Assembly: GCA_046328715.1 (NCBI GenBank)
Contig: JAXLWB010000010.1
Span: forward strand, 1 to 64,000
Origin: JAXLWB01 sp046328715
Lineage (GTDB): Bacteria; Chloroflexota; Anaerolineae; Caldilineales; Caldilineaceae
Length of the DNA: 64,000 bases
Direction of reading: 5' to 3'
Of the stretch, positions 8,206 through 16,571 are shown piece by piece. The notes under the pieces were generated by a model, which had not been told where the DNA came from, searched no databases, and worked only from the letters and a program-made list of their open reading frames with translations. Each line of letters starts with the position of its first letter. Position 1 is the stretch's first letter. Position numbers and translations under genes: made by a program.

Positions 8206-8922
8206 TTAAAGCTGCACTAGTTTGCTCTCTCCGTAGGGACACAACGCCAGAATCGGACAGCGCGTGCAAGCCGGATTGGTGAAGTAGCAGCACTTCTGCC
8301 CGTGCAACATCATCACCTCGTGGTTGTCGTAGACCTGTTGCACGCTCCAATCGGCAGGCAGTTGGGCTTCGAGCAGTTTGTGCGCTTGTTCGAGCGAAGC
8401 TTTGGGTCCGACCAGACCGGTGCGGATTGCGACGCGGTAGTGATGGCTATCAACCGGCAAGGCTTTCATGCGTAGATTGCTAAAGACCAAGACGGCAGCG
8501 CTGGTCTTGGGGCCGACGCCTGGCAGTTGCTCTAGCCACTGTCGCGCCTCACTCGGCGAGAGTTGCTGGAGGAAATCCAGCGATAGCGTTCCAACTTTCT
8601 CCTCAATCACCTGCAAAATGGTTTTGATGCGTGGTGCTTTTTGTTCGGGCCAAGTGCAACTGCTGATCGCCGCCATAATCTCTTCCGTCGGCGCATCCTT
8701 CACCGCTTCCCAGCTACTGAATCGACCTCGCAGCGTTTTGAAGGCAGCACCCGAATCTTTGTTTCGCGTCCTGTGTGACAGGAGCGACGAGATCAATTCG
8801 CTGAGCGGGTCATAATGATGAAAGTAGGGAATGGGGCAATGGTAGGTGCGACAAAGGATTTCATGAATCGCCAGTGCTTTTTCAGAAAGAGTATCCATAG
8901 AGTTCAGATTCGGTAGTGACAT
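8206..8922 (-). CDS. nth: endonuclease III-like DNA glycosylase
   Basis: The 238-residue protein has the helix-hairpin-helix LPGVGPKTS (133-141) with the catalytic Lys at 139, the catalytic Asp in VDSH (158), and a C-terminal 4Fe-4S motif C-x6-C-x2-C-x5-C (C212, C219, C222, C228). These are the hallmarks of endonuclease III, which removes oxidised pyrimidines and nicks abasic sites. Several positions differ from classical Nth (VDSHHYRV instead of VDTHVxRV), so a specialised paralogue is possible. The start chosen gives MSLPNLNS; the Met at residue 9 is an alternative. The DNA-repair gene uvsE lies divergently upstream. Confidence 0.85.
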   Translation of the reverse strand: MSLPNLNSMDTLSEKALAIHEILCRTYHCPIPYFHHYDPLSELISSLLSHRTRNKDSGAAFKTLRGRFSSWEAVKDAPTEEIMAAISSCTWPEQKAPRIKTILQVIEEKVGTLSLDFLQQLSPSEARQWLEQLPGVGPKTSAAVLVFSNLRMKALPVDSHHYRVAIRTGLVGPKASLEQAHKLLEAQLPADWSVQQVYDNHEVMMLHGQKCCYFTNPACTRCPILALCPYGESKLVQL

Positions 8923-9000
8923 GTTGTCTGGTCATCTTACACACGATTGCCTGCAAAGTGCGTAGCCTGCCTAACAATCAATCAGATGCTTGGCGGCTCT

Positions 9001-9043
9001 GAAAATATTTCTCGCAGAGGCGCAAAGGTCGCAGAGAAAAGCT
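9001..9043. repeat. dispersed repeat, TTTCTCGCAGAGGCGCAAAG type, copy 1
   Basis: A 43-base segment here reappears at 53728-53771 with two or three differences. It contains an internal inverted repeat (TTTCTC... GAGAAA). Similar sequence motifs are known to me as intergenic repeats in several environmental bacterial genomes, but their function is unknown. Confidence 0.65.
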
Positions 9044-9113
9044 ATTTTCATCGCCTGTGGCGACGCCGGTCATGAAAGCTGCTCTGAAGTTGTGGAGGCA
9101 AAAAAGCCGAAAA

Positions 9114-9188
9114 TCAACGCAAAGGAAATCATGTTACAGAACCGCTTTCCGACCGACTTTTCCTAGCCCCCTAGCGTCTTTGCGTTGA
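9114..9188. repeat. inverted repeat upstream of uvsE
   Basis: TCAACGCAAAG (9114-9124) is repeated in reverse complement as CTTTGCGTTGA (9178-9188). It occupies the divergent region between the endonuclease III-like gene and uvsE together with the repeat at 9001. No clear promoter was seen in the 326-base gap. Confidence 0.45.
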
Positions 9189-9257
9189 AACATAAAACGA
9201 CACATGCGTAACGTCAGTTACTTACTTCTGATTCACCTTTGGATATAAGTGTCGTTC

Positions 9258-10172
9258 ATGAATGGTCAAACGCGCTGTGTCAAAAGTAATCTGGGCCTGG
9301 TCTGTATCACTGCTTCGGAAGCAATCCGGTTTAAAACTGTTACTCGCAAACGTCTGTTCTCCTTTGACGAGGCAGGGCAACGTGAACTCCTCACTGCCTT
9401 GTATGTAGAAAACATTGCTCGCCTGCGGCTAGCGATTGAATTCTGCTCCACCAACAAGATTCGCCTCTACCGTATGACTTCGGCACTCTTTCCCTTTTCA
9501 GACGAACCGTTTGGTGCCGCGATTTTGGCCGAGAATTATGGGACAGCCCTGGCTTCCATCGGGCAAACAGCACTTGACCAGGGGATTCGCCTGCTGCTGC
9601 ACCCAGACCAATATGTCGTACTCAATTCTGATTCAGAAGCCGTGATTGAGAACAGCATCAAGGTCTTGCAGATGCACGCCAATACGATGGATCTGCTCGG
9701 TCAGCCACGTTCGGAATGGGCGGCGATGATCATTCACGGTGGGAAGTCAGAGCGTGCTGATAAAATGGTAGAGACGATTCGTGGCTTGCCCGCTGCGATC
9801 CGGCTGCGGCTTGTTCTGGAAAACGACGAACATGCCTACAGTTCCCAAGAGATTCTGGAGATCTGCCAGCGTGCTGGTGTGCCGATGGTCTTCGATGCCC
9901 ATCATCACATCTATCACGAACAGTTGGATGATTATAATCATCCTTCGGTGGCAGAATACTTCTGGGCGGCGCGGGCAACCTGGGCCGTTCCCGAAAACCA
10001 GATTGTACATATCTCGAATGGCCGTGAACGCTTCCTGGATCGTGCGCACAGCGACCTGATTTTTACCATGCCCGACGTTTTTCGTTTTGCTTCCTGGATT
10101 GAGGTCGAAGCAAAAAGCAAAGAGCTGGCTATCGAAAAGCTCCAGAAAGAGTGGGCTATAGATGCATCGTAA
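9258..10172 (+). CDS. uvsE: UV DNA damage endonuclease
   Basis: The roughly 304-residue protein matches the UvsE/UVDE family from memory: the N-terminal NLGLVCITASEAIRFKTVT, IRLYRMTSALFPFSD, LLLHPDQYVVLNS, LVLENDE, MVFDAHHHIYH and VHISNGRERFLD. The His, Glu and Asp residues in these blocks form the three-metal site of a TIM barrel. The enzyme nicks DNA 5' to UV photoproducts and some abasic sites, independently of UvrABC. A GTG nine bases upstream is an alternative start, and neither has a strong ribosome-binding site. Its proximity to an endonuclease III-like gene makes a small repair locus. Confidence 0.9.
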   Translation: MNGQTRCVKSNLGLVCITASEAIRFKTVTRKRLFSFDEAGQRELLTALYVENIARLRLAIEFCSTNKIRLYRMTSALFPFSDEPFGAAILAENYGTALASIGQTALDQGIRLLLHPDQYVVLNSDSEAVIENSIKVLQMHANTMDLLGQPRSEWAAMIIHGGKSERADKMVETIRGLPAAIRLRLVLENDEHAYSSQEILEICQRAGVPMVFDAHHHIYHEQLDDYNHPSVAEYFWAARATWAVPENQIVHISNGRERFLDRAHSDLIFTMPDVFRFASWIEVEAKSKELAIEKLQKEWAIDAS

Positions 10173-10190
10173 ATAAAACCTTCTTGTACT

Positions 10191-10258
10191 GTCATTTCGA
10201 CCGTAGGGAGAAATGACAGAATATACTCTACTACCGCAAATCTAGTTCTGCGGTAGTA
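10191..10258. terminator. two hairpins after uvsE
   Basis: GTCATTTC (10191-10198) pairs with GAAATGAC (10210-10217), and TACTACCGCA (10229-10238) pairs with TGCGGTAGTA (10249-10258). Neither has a long T-run. They probably act together as the end of the uvsE transcript, or they are small dispersed repeats. Confidence 0.45.
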
Positions 10259-10264
10259 ATAATC

Positions 10265-10394
10265 GACAAAGCAAATCAAAGATGGACACTGGTAGGGGCA
10301 TCCGCTTGCCGGTACCCGGCTTACATTACTGAGTGGGCAACCGCAAGGGCGCGCCCCTACGCATCGAGATCATGCAATGTCTATCTGCTTTGTC
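10265..10394 (+). repeat. 130-bp palindromic element, copy 1
   Basis: The element is bounded by GACAAAGC and GCTTTGTC. It contains an inner inverted repeat (GTAGGGGCA... GCCCCTAC) and a CCGCTTGCCGG... CCGCAAGGG region. An inverted copy of equal length is at 56374-56503. Size, terminal inverted repeats and lack of coding capacity fit a MITE-like element. It ends 16 bases before the acetyltransferase start codon. Confidence 0.75.
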
Positions 10395-10409
10395 TATAAG
10401 ATCGTGAAT

Positions 10410-11000
10410 ATGGGAGATCTGATTCGTTTGAGTGCCCCAAATACAAACTTGCACTTTCCACCGCTCGAAACCGCTCGACTCCTCCTTCGTCCAATTTCTG
10501 ATGCGGACAGCAGTTTCGTTGTTCAGCATTTCCTCAACCCCAACGTGCAACGCTATCTCTACGACGAAGAACCGATGACCACGCCTGAACATGCGCTCGC
10601 CATTATTGATTTTTATACTGCTTCGCCGGATGCACCCTACAATCGTTGGGTAGTTGTGTGCAAAACGGATCAGCAGCCGATGGGAACCTGTGGCTTTCAC
10701 AAGTGGAGTCGTCCACACCGCCGCGCCGAGATCGGCTACGACCTCAGCCCCGACTATCAGGGTCACGGCTACATGACCGAGGCAGTGGCAGCAATGATTG
10801 AGCACGGCTTTCAGCGCCTGAATCTCTACCGCATTGAAGCCTTGGTCGCTGTTGAAAATGAGCGTTCACTTGCACTCTTGCGCCGCCTCGGCTTCCAGCA
10901 GGAGGGACTGCTGCGCAGCTATTTCTGGAGCAATGGTCAAGCCTACGATCATGTCCTGCTTTCTCGACTGTGCAGTGATACTCCAACCGAGACGCCCTAA
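10410..11000 (+). CDS. GNAT family N-acetyltransferase (RimJ/RimL type)
   Basis: The 196-residue protein starts with LETARLLLRPISDADS and has YDLSPDYQGHGYMTEAV (acetyl-CoA binding motif A, with Q-G-x-G-Y), then NLYRIEALVAVENERSLALLRRLGFQQEG. This is the RimJ/RimL branch of GNAT enzymes, which acetylate N-terminal amines or small molecules. No Shine-Dalgarno sequence precedes the ATG at 10410. The frame stays open through the end of the repeat element upstream, so an alternative start at 10377 would lie inside the element. Confidence 0.85.
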   Translation: MGDLIRLSAPNTNLHFPPLETARLLLRPISDADSSFVVQHFLNPNVQRYLYDEEPMTTPEHALAIIDFYTASPDAPYNRWVVVCKTDQQPMGTCGFHKWSRPHRRAEIGYDLSPDYQGHGYMTEAVAAMIEHGFQRLNLYRIEALVAVENERSLALLRRLGFQQEGLLRSYFWSNGQAYDHVLLSRLCSDTPTETP

Positions 11001-11144
11001 CCTCGTTTAAAAAGCGGATCAAACTTGTCCCCTTTTGTGGCTATACTGAAGTGACTTTTCATTCACATGGAATCACTTTATTAGACTGGCATGCTGAATT
11101 TGTGTCGATGGCAAAATTCAAGCTTGGCAACAGAAGGAGCAAAC

Positions 11145-11561
11145 ATGTTACGTGGACTCACGACGGTTAGTTTCTGGGCCGACGATGTTGCGGCAGCACA
11201 ACGCTGGTACACTGAATTGTTGGGCGCTCCTCCTTATTTTGCACGCCCGAATCCCGAAAAACCAGTCTATGTCGAGTTTCGGCTCGGCGATACCCAGCAC
11301 GAACTCGGCATTATCGACCGTCGATTTGCACCGAAAGGGGCAACTTCTGGGCCTGGCGGTGCCATTGTCTATTGGCATGTGGACGATGTGCAATCCACGA
11401 TCAATCAATTGCTCTCGATGGGTGCCCAGATATACGAACCCATCATGCAGCGAGGTGAGGGATTTACGACGGCTTCGGTCATCGATCCGTTTGGGAACAT
11501 CCTCGGTGTTATGTACAATCAACACTACCTGGAGATGGTAAGCACGCTCAAAGCAGTGTGA
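11145..11561 (+). CDS. VOC family protein (glyoxalase/bleomycin resistance type)
   Basis: The 138-residue protein has the vicinal-oxygen-chelate pattern: TVSFWADDVAAAQRWYTELLG at the N-terminus and VIDPFGNILGVMYN at the C-terminus, with a Glu in ELGII and a second Glu in the VYVEF strand. Members bind a metal and act as lyases, dioxygenases or drug-binding proteins; the substrate cannot be read here. The ATG at 11145 has AAGGAG upstream. The following hydrolase gene starts 24 bases downstream, so they are likely one operon. Confidence 0.8.
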   Translation: MLRGLTTVSFWADDVAAAQRWYTELLGAPPYFARPNPEKPVYVEFRLGDTQHELGIIDRRFAPKGATSGPGGAIVYWHVDDVQSTINQLLSMGAQIYEPIMQRGEGFTTASVIDPFGNILGVMYNQHYLEMVSTLKAV

Positions 11562-11585
11562 AAAATAGCGCAGCAAGGAGACTTG

Positions 11586-12404
11586 ATGGAGATATACGAC
11601 GACGAACTCATTCGATTTGAAGCAGCAGGTACGACTCCGTTGCCGGCGACAAGTGAGCAAGGCACGGTTGATAACGAGGGCGCTCGCATCTGGTATGCAA
11701 GTTACGGCTCCGGTATGCCTGTGATCCTGTTGCATGGTGGTCTGGGTAACAGTGGCAATTGGGGTTACCAGGTGCCAGCGTTGGTTGCGCATGGCTATCA
11801 GACCGTTGTGATCGATAGCCGCGGCCATGGTCGCAGCACGCGCGATGAGCGCCCCTACTCGTATGCTCTGATGGCGACTGACGTGGCAGCGGTGATGGAT
11901 CGTTTGCAGATTAGACGGGCAGCGTTGGTTGGCTGGAGCGACGGTGCTTGCACTGCGATGGTGCTTGCCGACAAAGAACCAAGGCGTGTGGCTGGGGTCT
12001 TTTTCTTTGCCTGTAATATGGATCCTAGCGGTACGAAAGACATAGAATTCACTCCCACCCTCCAACGCTGTTTCAGCCGCCACGTGAAGGATTATGCACA
12101 ATTGTCTGCCACGCCTGATCAATTTGAGGCGTTCTCCGAGGCAGTGGGTCTGATGCAGCGTACACAACCCAATTACTCAGCGCAGGACTTGGCACAGATC
12201 AGTGTACCCGTGGCAATTGTACAGAGCGAATATGATGAGTTCATCAAGCGTGAACATGCCGAATATCTGGCTCGTACGATTCCCCATGCCGAGTTTATCG
12301 AACTGCTTGGAGTGAGTCACTTTGCGCCGCTGCAACGGCCCGAACAGTTCAACCGCGTCGTGCTGAACTTCCTCGCTAGAATTTCTGCGCAAGAGATCGG
12401 TTAA
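11586..12404 (+). CDS. alpha/beta hydrolase
   Basis: The 272-residue protein has the oxyanion region LLHGGLGNS (49-57), the nucleophile elbow GWSDG with S118, an acidic residue candidate in QSEYDEF, and the catalytic His in GVSHFAPL (H245). It is a typical alpha/beta-hydrolase of the lactonase/esterase/haloperoxidase type; the substrate is unknown. AAGGAG lies upstream of the ATG. It is likely co-transcribed with the VOC gene and the pair is closed by the hairpin at 12434-12492. Confidence 0.85.
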   Translation: MEIYDDELIRFEAAGTTPLPATSEQGTVDNEGARIWYASYGSGMPVILLHGGLGNSGNWGYQVPALVAHGYQTVVIDSRGHGRSTRDERPYSYALMATDVAAVMDRLQIRRAALVGWSDGACTAMVLADKEPRRVAGVFFFACNMDPSGTKDIEFTPTLQRCFSRHVKDYAQLSATPDQFEAFSEAVGLMQRTQPNYSAQDLAQISVPVAIVQSEYDEFIKREHAEYLARTIPHAEFIELLGVSHFAPLQRPEQFNRVVLNFLARISAQEIG

Positions 12405-12433
12405 AGCCTATCCAAACGTTTTAGAGTGAAGGT

Positions 12434-12492
12434 CAGAGCCCCACACGTTAGTAAGGGGGAGTCGCGAGCCCTTACTAACGTGCGGGGCTCTG
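12434..12492. terminator. long hairpin after the hydrolase gene
   Basis: The arms CAGAGCCCCACACGTTAG and CTAACGTGCGGGGCTCTG pair with one mismatch, and the stem continues through TAAGGG/CCCTTA. There is no T-run. The internal CTTACTAACGTG motif also occurs at 28007-28018, so the structure may be a mobile palindrome that doubles as a terminator. Confidence 0.6.
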
Positions 12493-12665
12493 AAATTTCG
12501 TCCCCGTTCTGAGATTCACTCCTGACGCTTTCAAATGGCTTGAATCCGCGCTGCAACGGGTGTATACTCAGTGTGAACTACTGCAATTCAGTGTTGAAGT
12601 GTTTGGATTTGCCTGTCTGTATACAGCTTTGCTCTCATTGAAGCTGCCACAGAAGGAGGAATCTT

Positions 12666-13457
12666 ATGCCAACTATCCTCGTTATCCTCTTTGTCTTGGT
12701 TGTTCTCTTCTTTTCAGGAGTACGCATTGCCCAAGAATATCAACGTGGTGTTGTCTTTCGTTTGGGACGCTATGTCGGCTTGCGTGGACCTGGCCTTTAT
12801 TGGATCATCCCACTGGGGATCGAGCGCTCCGTGATGATCGACATCCGCACCCGAACGGTTTCGGCGGAGCAGCAAGAGACGATCACGCGCGACAGCGTTA
12901 CCGTCAAACTCAATGCCGTTCTCTGGTACCGGATTACCGATGCCGCCAAATCGGTGATCGCAGTCGCCGATGCACCGACGGCGGTCTATCAACTGGCCCT
13001 GACGAGTCTTCGTAACTCCATCGGCCAACATGATCTCGACGAGGTTCTGCAAGAGCGCGACAAGATCAACCAGTTACTGCGTGAGAACGTTGCCGATTCG
13101 ACGACGGCATGGGGCGTGGAAGTGGAGCGCTTTGAAATGAAGGATGTGGAATTGCCAGTAGGGATGCAGGAAGTGATGGCGATGCAAGCGCAGGCGATCC
13201 GCGAAAAACGGGCACGCATTATCAAGGCCGAAGCCGAATTAGAAGCCTCTAAAAAGCTGGCCGACGCTGCCCAGCAAATGGCCAACAATCCGGTAGCTGT
13301 CGAATTGCGCCGCATGCAAATGGTGACCGAAGTGGGTGCCGAGAACAACAGCACCACAGTGATGATGATCCCGTCGGATTTTGTATCACTCTCGCAAAGT
13401 ATCGGCGAGTATTTACGCGCGCATAGCAGTGACTCTCATTCTGCAAAGTCGTCCTGA
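12666..13457 (+). CDS. slipin (SPFH/stomatin family) membrane protein
   Basis: The 263-residue protein has one N-terminal membrane helix (residues 2-20) and the stomatin signature region (EYQRGVVFRLGRYVGLRGPGL). A long SPFH domain follows, with DIRTRTVSAEQQETITRDSVTV and the coiled-coil AIREKRARIIKAEAELEASKKLADAA. Slipins form oligomers at membranes and often pair with an NfeD partner, which is not present here. AGGAGG precedes the ATG. A short-spaced membrane-protein gene and a Nudix gene follow on the same strand. Confidence 0.9.
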   Translation: MPTILVILFVLVVLFFSGVRIAQEYQRGVVFRLGRYVGLRGPGLYWIIPLGIERSVMIDIRTRTVSAEQQETITRDSVTVKLNAVLWYRITDAAKSVIAVADAPTAVYQLALTSLRNSIGQHDLDEVLQERDKINQLLRENVADSTTAWGVEVERFEMKDVELPVGMQEVMAMQAQAIREKRARIIKAEAELEASKKLADAAQQMANNPVAVELRRMQMVTEVGAENNSTTVMMIPSDFVSLSQSIGEYLRAHSSDSHSAKSS

Positions 13458-13486
13458 GTCGCTTTTTGAGAGGAGTTCAGTAACAG

Positions 13487-13921
13487 ATGGATCTGTTTGT
13501 TGTTCCAAAAAATTCGCTTTTGTTGATTGCAGGCGTCGTGTGGTCGCTTGCCGGTGCGATGGTCAGTTTGATTGGCTTGCCTTTGCTCTGGCAGGTTGGG
13601 CAGACACAACCCACGCTCTGGTTGTTGGCGCTGCTCGTCTTCTTGCTCTTCTATTTTCTGATCTTCTCACGCTTGGTAGTCAAACATTCGCTGCGGATTA
13701 GCGCAAACCCGATGGGAAGACTGCCCTTCTGGAATTTCTTTGACCGCTCTTCCTATATTGTAATGGCGGTGATGATGTCGGGCGGCATGTGGATTCGCAA
13801 GGGTCAGCTTGCCCCCAATTGGATGATTGGATTTTTCTACAGTGGTCTTGGCATTGCCCTGTTTTCGTGTGGGGTACGCTTCCTGCTCGTCTACTGGCGG
13901 AAATTGACAACGCCAGCATAA
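13487..13921 (+). CDS. hypothetical membrane protein
   Basis: The 144-residue protein has four predicted membrane helices (about 11-33, 40-60, 86-100 and 111-132). A basic segment in the middle (VVKHSLRISANPMGRLPFWNFFDRSSY) looks like a conserved loop. I do not recognise the family. GAGGAG lies 13 bases before the ATG. It sits 30 bases after the slipin gene and 19 before a Nudix gene, so all three are probably co-transcribed. Confidence 0.6.
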   Translation: MDLFVVPKNSLLLIAGVVWSLAGAMVSLIGLPLLWQVGQTQPTLWLLALLVFLLFYFLIFSRLVVKHSLRISANPMGRLPFWNFFDRSSYIVMAVMMSGGMWIRKGQLAPNWMIGFFYSGLGIALFSCGVRFLLVYWRKLTTPA

Positions 13922-13939
13922 AAGGAAGCAGATCAAGCT

Positions 13940-14428
13940 ATGATGGATTACATGCTCAAAGTGCAACTTTGGGGAGAAGAAGTCACGCTTCGCTGGGTGG
14001 GCAAAAGTGACGTCTCTCCGGCTCGCGTCTATGCACTGGCCTTTACCACTGACCATGAGTTGATGCTGGTAAGCGGTGGTCCTGACGATCCAAACCGTTG
14101 GTTACCGGGAGGCGGCGTGGAGGCTGGCGAAACCCCAGAAGAGGCATTGCGCCGTGAACTGATAGAAGAGACGGATTCAACAATCGTGGCGCTGGAGGAG
14201 TTTGGCTCGCAGCGTGTCGATCATGGCGATGGACGGCAGGAATACCATCGCTTCTACTGGTGCCGTGTGACCCTAGGGCCGCAACTCCAGCCCCGAAGCG
14301 AATCCACGCTCCGTCATCTTGTTTCCCCATCTCACTTCCTCGATACTTTGGAGTGGGGACGGAAAGACCCAAAGGCGGCGATGCTGCTGGCGCAGGCGAT
14401 TGAGATGGACAAAAGGTATGAAGGTTGA
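13940..14428 (+). CDS. Nudix hydrolase
   Basis: The 162-residue protein contains a full Nudix box, G58-x5-E64-x7-R72-E73-L74-x-E76-E77, within GGGVEAGETPEEALRRELIE. The usual Gly after the last Glu is replaced (ETDS). Nudix enzymes cleave nucleoside diphosphates linked to another moiety and need Mg2+ or Mn2+. The exact substrate cannot be told. AAAGGAAG lies upstream of the start, where two adjacent ATGs are possible. It faces a convergent small gene. Confidence 0.85.
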   Translation: MMDYMLKVQLWGEEVTLRWVGKSDVSPARVYALAFTTDHELMLVSGGPDDPNRWLPGGGVEAGETPEEALRRELIEETDSTIVALEEFGSQRVDHGDGRQEYHRFYWCRVTLGPQLQPRSESTLRHLVSPSHFLDTLEWGRKDPKAAMLLAQAIEMDKRYEG

Positions 14429-14436
14429 ACCTGGTA

Positions 14437-14482
14437 AGAACCAACTCTCATTGGCAATAACTTTTTCTACTCGTTGGTTCTT
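14437..14482. terminator. bidirectional hairpin between convergent genes
   Basis: AAGAACCAAC (14437-14446) pairs with GTTGGTTCTT (14473-14482). The right arm lies in the last codons of the minus-strand gene. The structure can end both the Nudix transcript and the opposing one. Confidence 0.5.
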
Positions 14483-14724
14483 CCACAAATGGATTCTTGA
14501 GTCTCGGTTGGACGCACCGTCTGTATCTTACTTTCCAAATATTCCTCTAGCTTCCTCCACTCCTGAAAATAATGCGTCTCTCCACTTAATACATGTTTGA
14601 CCTCCATTCGCACATGACCCGTTTCTGCACCCAGCGTTTCGTACCAGAAACGAATGGTGAATAGCGTAGAATGAGGGTGCGCAATGGGTAGGTCAAGGAT
14701 GTTCATTGGATAGCGCTTCTTCAC
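14467..14724 (-). CDS. small conserved protein, paralogue of the 17357 gene
   Basis: The product is up to 85 residues. It shares the pattern LFT(V/I)R-W-ET and VKHVLSGET(R/H)YF(R/Q)E, then a short Leu/Phe-rich helix, with the 73-residue protein encoded at 17357-17578. I know no function for this family. The start is uncertain: a GTG gives 85 residues and an internal ATG at 14706 gives 79, and neither has a clear ribosome-binding site. The two paralogues bracket the cytochrome c peroxidase and secreted-protein genes on the same strand. Confidence 0.6.
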   Translation of the reverse strand: MKKRYPMNILDLPIAHPHSTLFTIRFWYETLGAETGHVRMEVKHVLSGETHYFQEWRKLEEYLESKIQTVRPTETQESICGRTNE

Positions 14725-14728
14725 TTAT

Positions 14729-14764
14729 CCCTTCTGGGAAGCAGTTGTTTGCTTCCCAGAAGGG
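14729..14764 (-). terminator. 15-bp hairpin after the peroxidase gene
   Basis: CCCTTCTGGGAAGCA (14729-14743) pairs perfectly with TGCTTCCCAGAAGGG (14750-14764) around a six-base loop. It lies downstream of the minus-strand peroxidase gene and just upstream of the small gene at 14467-14724, so it could separate their transcripts. Confidence 0.5.
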
Positions 14765-14888
14765 GTGTGACTCAATTAATGCTGCATTGTCGTTTCGCCG
14801 GTATTCACCCGAATCATTAGAGGATCAAGAGGCGAGTCATCCCACATGGTGTATGAATAGCCGAAGGCAAGTTATACACATAGGGTAC

Positions 14889-16349
14889 TTAACGCTGTGG
14901 AAACTCAAAAACAAAGATCCGATTGCCACTGGGCAGCGCTTGTGGCACCAACTTGCGCAAATGTTCGGGTTTTGCCCGCGGGTCAAGCAGGCCAGTGCGT
15001 AGAAAAGCGATGAGTTGCGCAAACTCTTCGTCCCTGAGTTGAATCGGAGTCGCCAGGGTCGGATCGAGGCGTTGCAACACAGGGTCAATTGGCCCCATGG
15101 GTCCGCTTAGATCCGCCGCCAAACCTTGCGCTGCTGGACTGTACTGGGGTGCCGCCCCGAGTGCATTCAAGTGATAGCGTACGGCAACTTCGAGGTTGGT
15201 AAAGGCACCGTTGTGCATAAAAGTCGGCTGAAGCGCGACATTGCGCAGCGGCGAGGTGCGAAACTTATAGCGGTCCGCCGGATCGCCTGTCACCTCTTCA
15301 CGCCCAAAATCCTCATTCCGGCCGGGGCCATCGAAGGTGACATTGGTGGTTTGAGGTACGATTTGGGGAATGCCAATCACATGATCCTGAAAATCACTAA
15401 ACATCTCGTTGGACTGGCCCGCAACCTGATGGCAGACCACACACTTTGCACTGCCAAAGAAAAGCAACGCTCCGCGCTTCTCGTCTCTGTTTAGGGCATT
15501 TTGCTCACCACGCGCAAAACGGTCAATCGGTGCATTGGCAAAGGTCAGGCTGAACTCGAACTCAGCAATCGCTCTGCCAAACATGTCAACGGTGATCGGG
15601 GCACCAGCCTTGACCTCAGCAAAGCTTTTGCCAAAGAGTTTGCGATAGACTTGGTTGCTGTTGAGCCGATTAAGCACTTCGGCACGAATGGCGTTGTTGT
15701 CGCCAGGAAAGGTGAAACCGGCGACTTCGCTGCGTTCTGTAGGAGGAATAAAGGCTTGCGCCACTAGCAGGTGAGGTTGGTTGGAAAGCGAGTTGCCCTC
15801 GGGCAGAGGAAACTCAAAACCCTGACGATTGTCAAATGGATTCCCAGAGATCGCCCGAAAGCGTGAGTTCCACATCAGATTCGGGTAAAACGCAGTGTTG
15901 ATGACCATGGGCGAGCGGCGCATGTTGCGTGGCCCTGTGCGGTGCGGCCCTACGACGCCATTGTTTTCAATGCCAATAGCGATTGATTGGGTGTCGCCAA
16001 AGCCGTTGGTGGGGGCATGGCAACCAGCGCAGGCATTGTCGTTGTTTAGACCGGTCAAGCTGTCAAACCAGAGAAAATTTCCCAGATCGGCCAATTGGCG
16101 ATCAAGATGACGTCCAAGTCTACTTTCCAGAGTTGATTCGATACGACCGGTAAAGCCAGCGGCAGCCAAAAGCGCCCGCAGTTGCTGATCAATTTCGCCT
16201 ACATGCGCTTCATCCTTATTGTCGTCGTGCTTGTGGTCGTCTTGTTTATGGTCGTCTTGGGCGAAGACCACAGATGTCAACAGCAGCAGGAGGCAAACGG
16301 GCAATAGTATCAAAAGGAATTTGCCTATTGGGGACCTATACAACATCAT
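14889..16349 (-). CDS. MauG-type di-haem cytochrome c peroxidase
   Basis: The 486-residue protein has a Sec signal peptide (residues 1-30), a His/Asp-rich linker (DDHKQDDHKHDD), and two haem-binding CxxCH motifs (C107-H111 and C303-H307), the layout of bacterial cytochrome c peroxidases and MauG proteins. It probably acts outside the membrane, reducing peroxide or oxidising an unknown partner. The ATG at 16349 has AAGGAGG upstream. The gene for a small secreted protein lies upstream on the same strand, separated by a 102-bp repeat element. Confidence 0.88.
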   Translation of the reverse strand: MMLYRSPIGKFLLILLPVCLLLLLTSVVFAQDDHKQDDHKHDDNKDEAHVGEIDQQLRALLAAAGFTGRIESTLESRLGRHLDRQLADLGNFLWFDSLTGLNNDNACAGCHAPTNGFGDTQSIAIGIENNGVVGPHRTGPRNMRRSPMVINTAFYPNLMWNSRFRAISGNPFDNRQGFEFPLPEGNSLSNQPHLLVAQAFIPPTERSEVAGFTFPGDNNAIRAEVLNRLNSNQVYRKLFGKSFAEVKAGAPITVDMFGRAIAEFEFSLTFANAPIDRFARGEQNALNRDEKRGALLFFGSAKCVVCHQVAGQSNEMFSDFQDHVIGIPQIVPQTTNVTFDGPGRNEDFGREEVTGDPADRYKFRTSPLRNVALQPTFMHNGAFTNLEVAVRYHLNALGAAPQYSPAAQGLAADLSGPMGPIDPVLQRLDPTLATPIQLRDEEFAQLIAFLRTGLLDPRAKPEHLRKLVPQALPSGNRIFVFEFPQR

Positions 16350-16459
16350 GGCTCCTCCTTAATGAAAATAATTGCAAAAAAGCAGGATGCAGAACTAGTC
16401 AATGCTTGCAGGAGGCAATCTGCAACCTGCTTATTTCATGGCAGATTGGTATCTATTGG

Positions 16460-16561
16460 GTATCTATTAAGTCCCTTCGTAATCATCTTCCGGGAAGGAT
16501 TAATTGCCATCGCTCGGTTTCCGCTATAGCCTTCCCGGAAGAAGATCGCCTGGATAGTTAC
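16460..16561. repeat. 102-bp MITE-like palindromic element, copy B
   Basis: The ends GTATCTATTAAGTC and GCCTGGATAGTTAC form imperfect terminal inverted repeats. The centre holds the CTTCCGGGAAGG hairpin. A second element of exactly the same length lies at 17248-17349, flanking the same secreted-protein gene. Just outside the left end the motif GTATCTATT is duplicated (16449-16468). Confidence 0.7.
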
Positions 16562-16571
16562 GGCAGATTTA

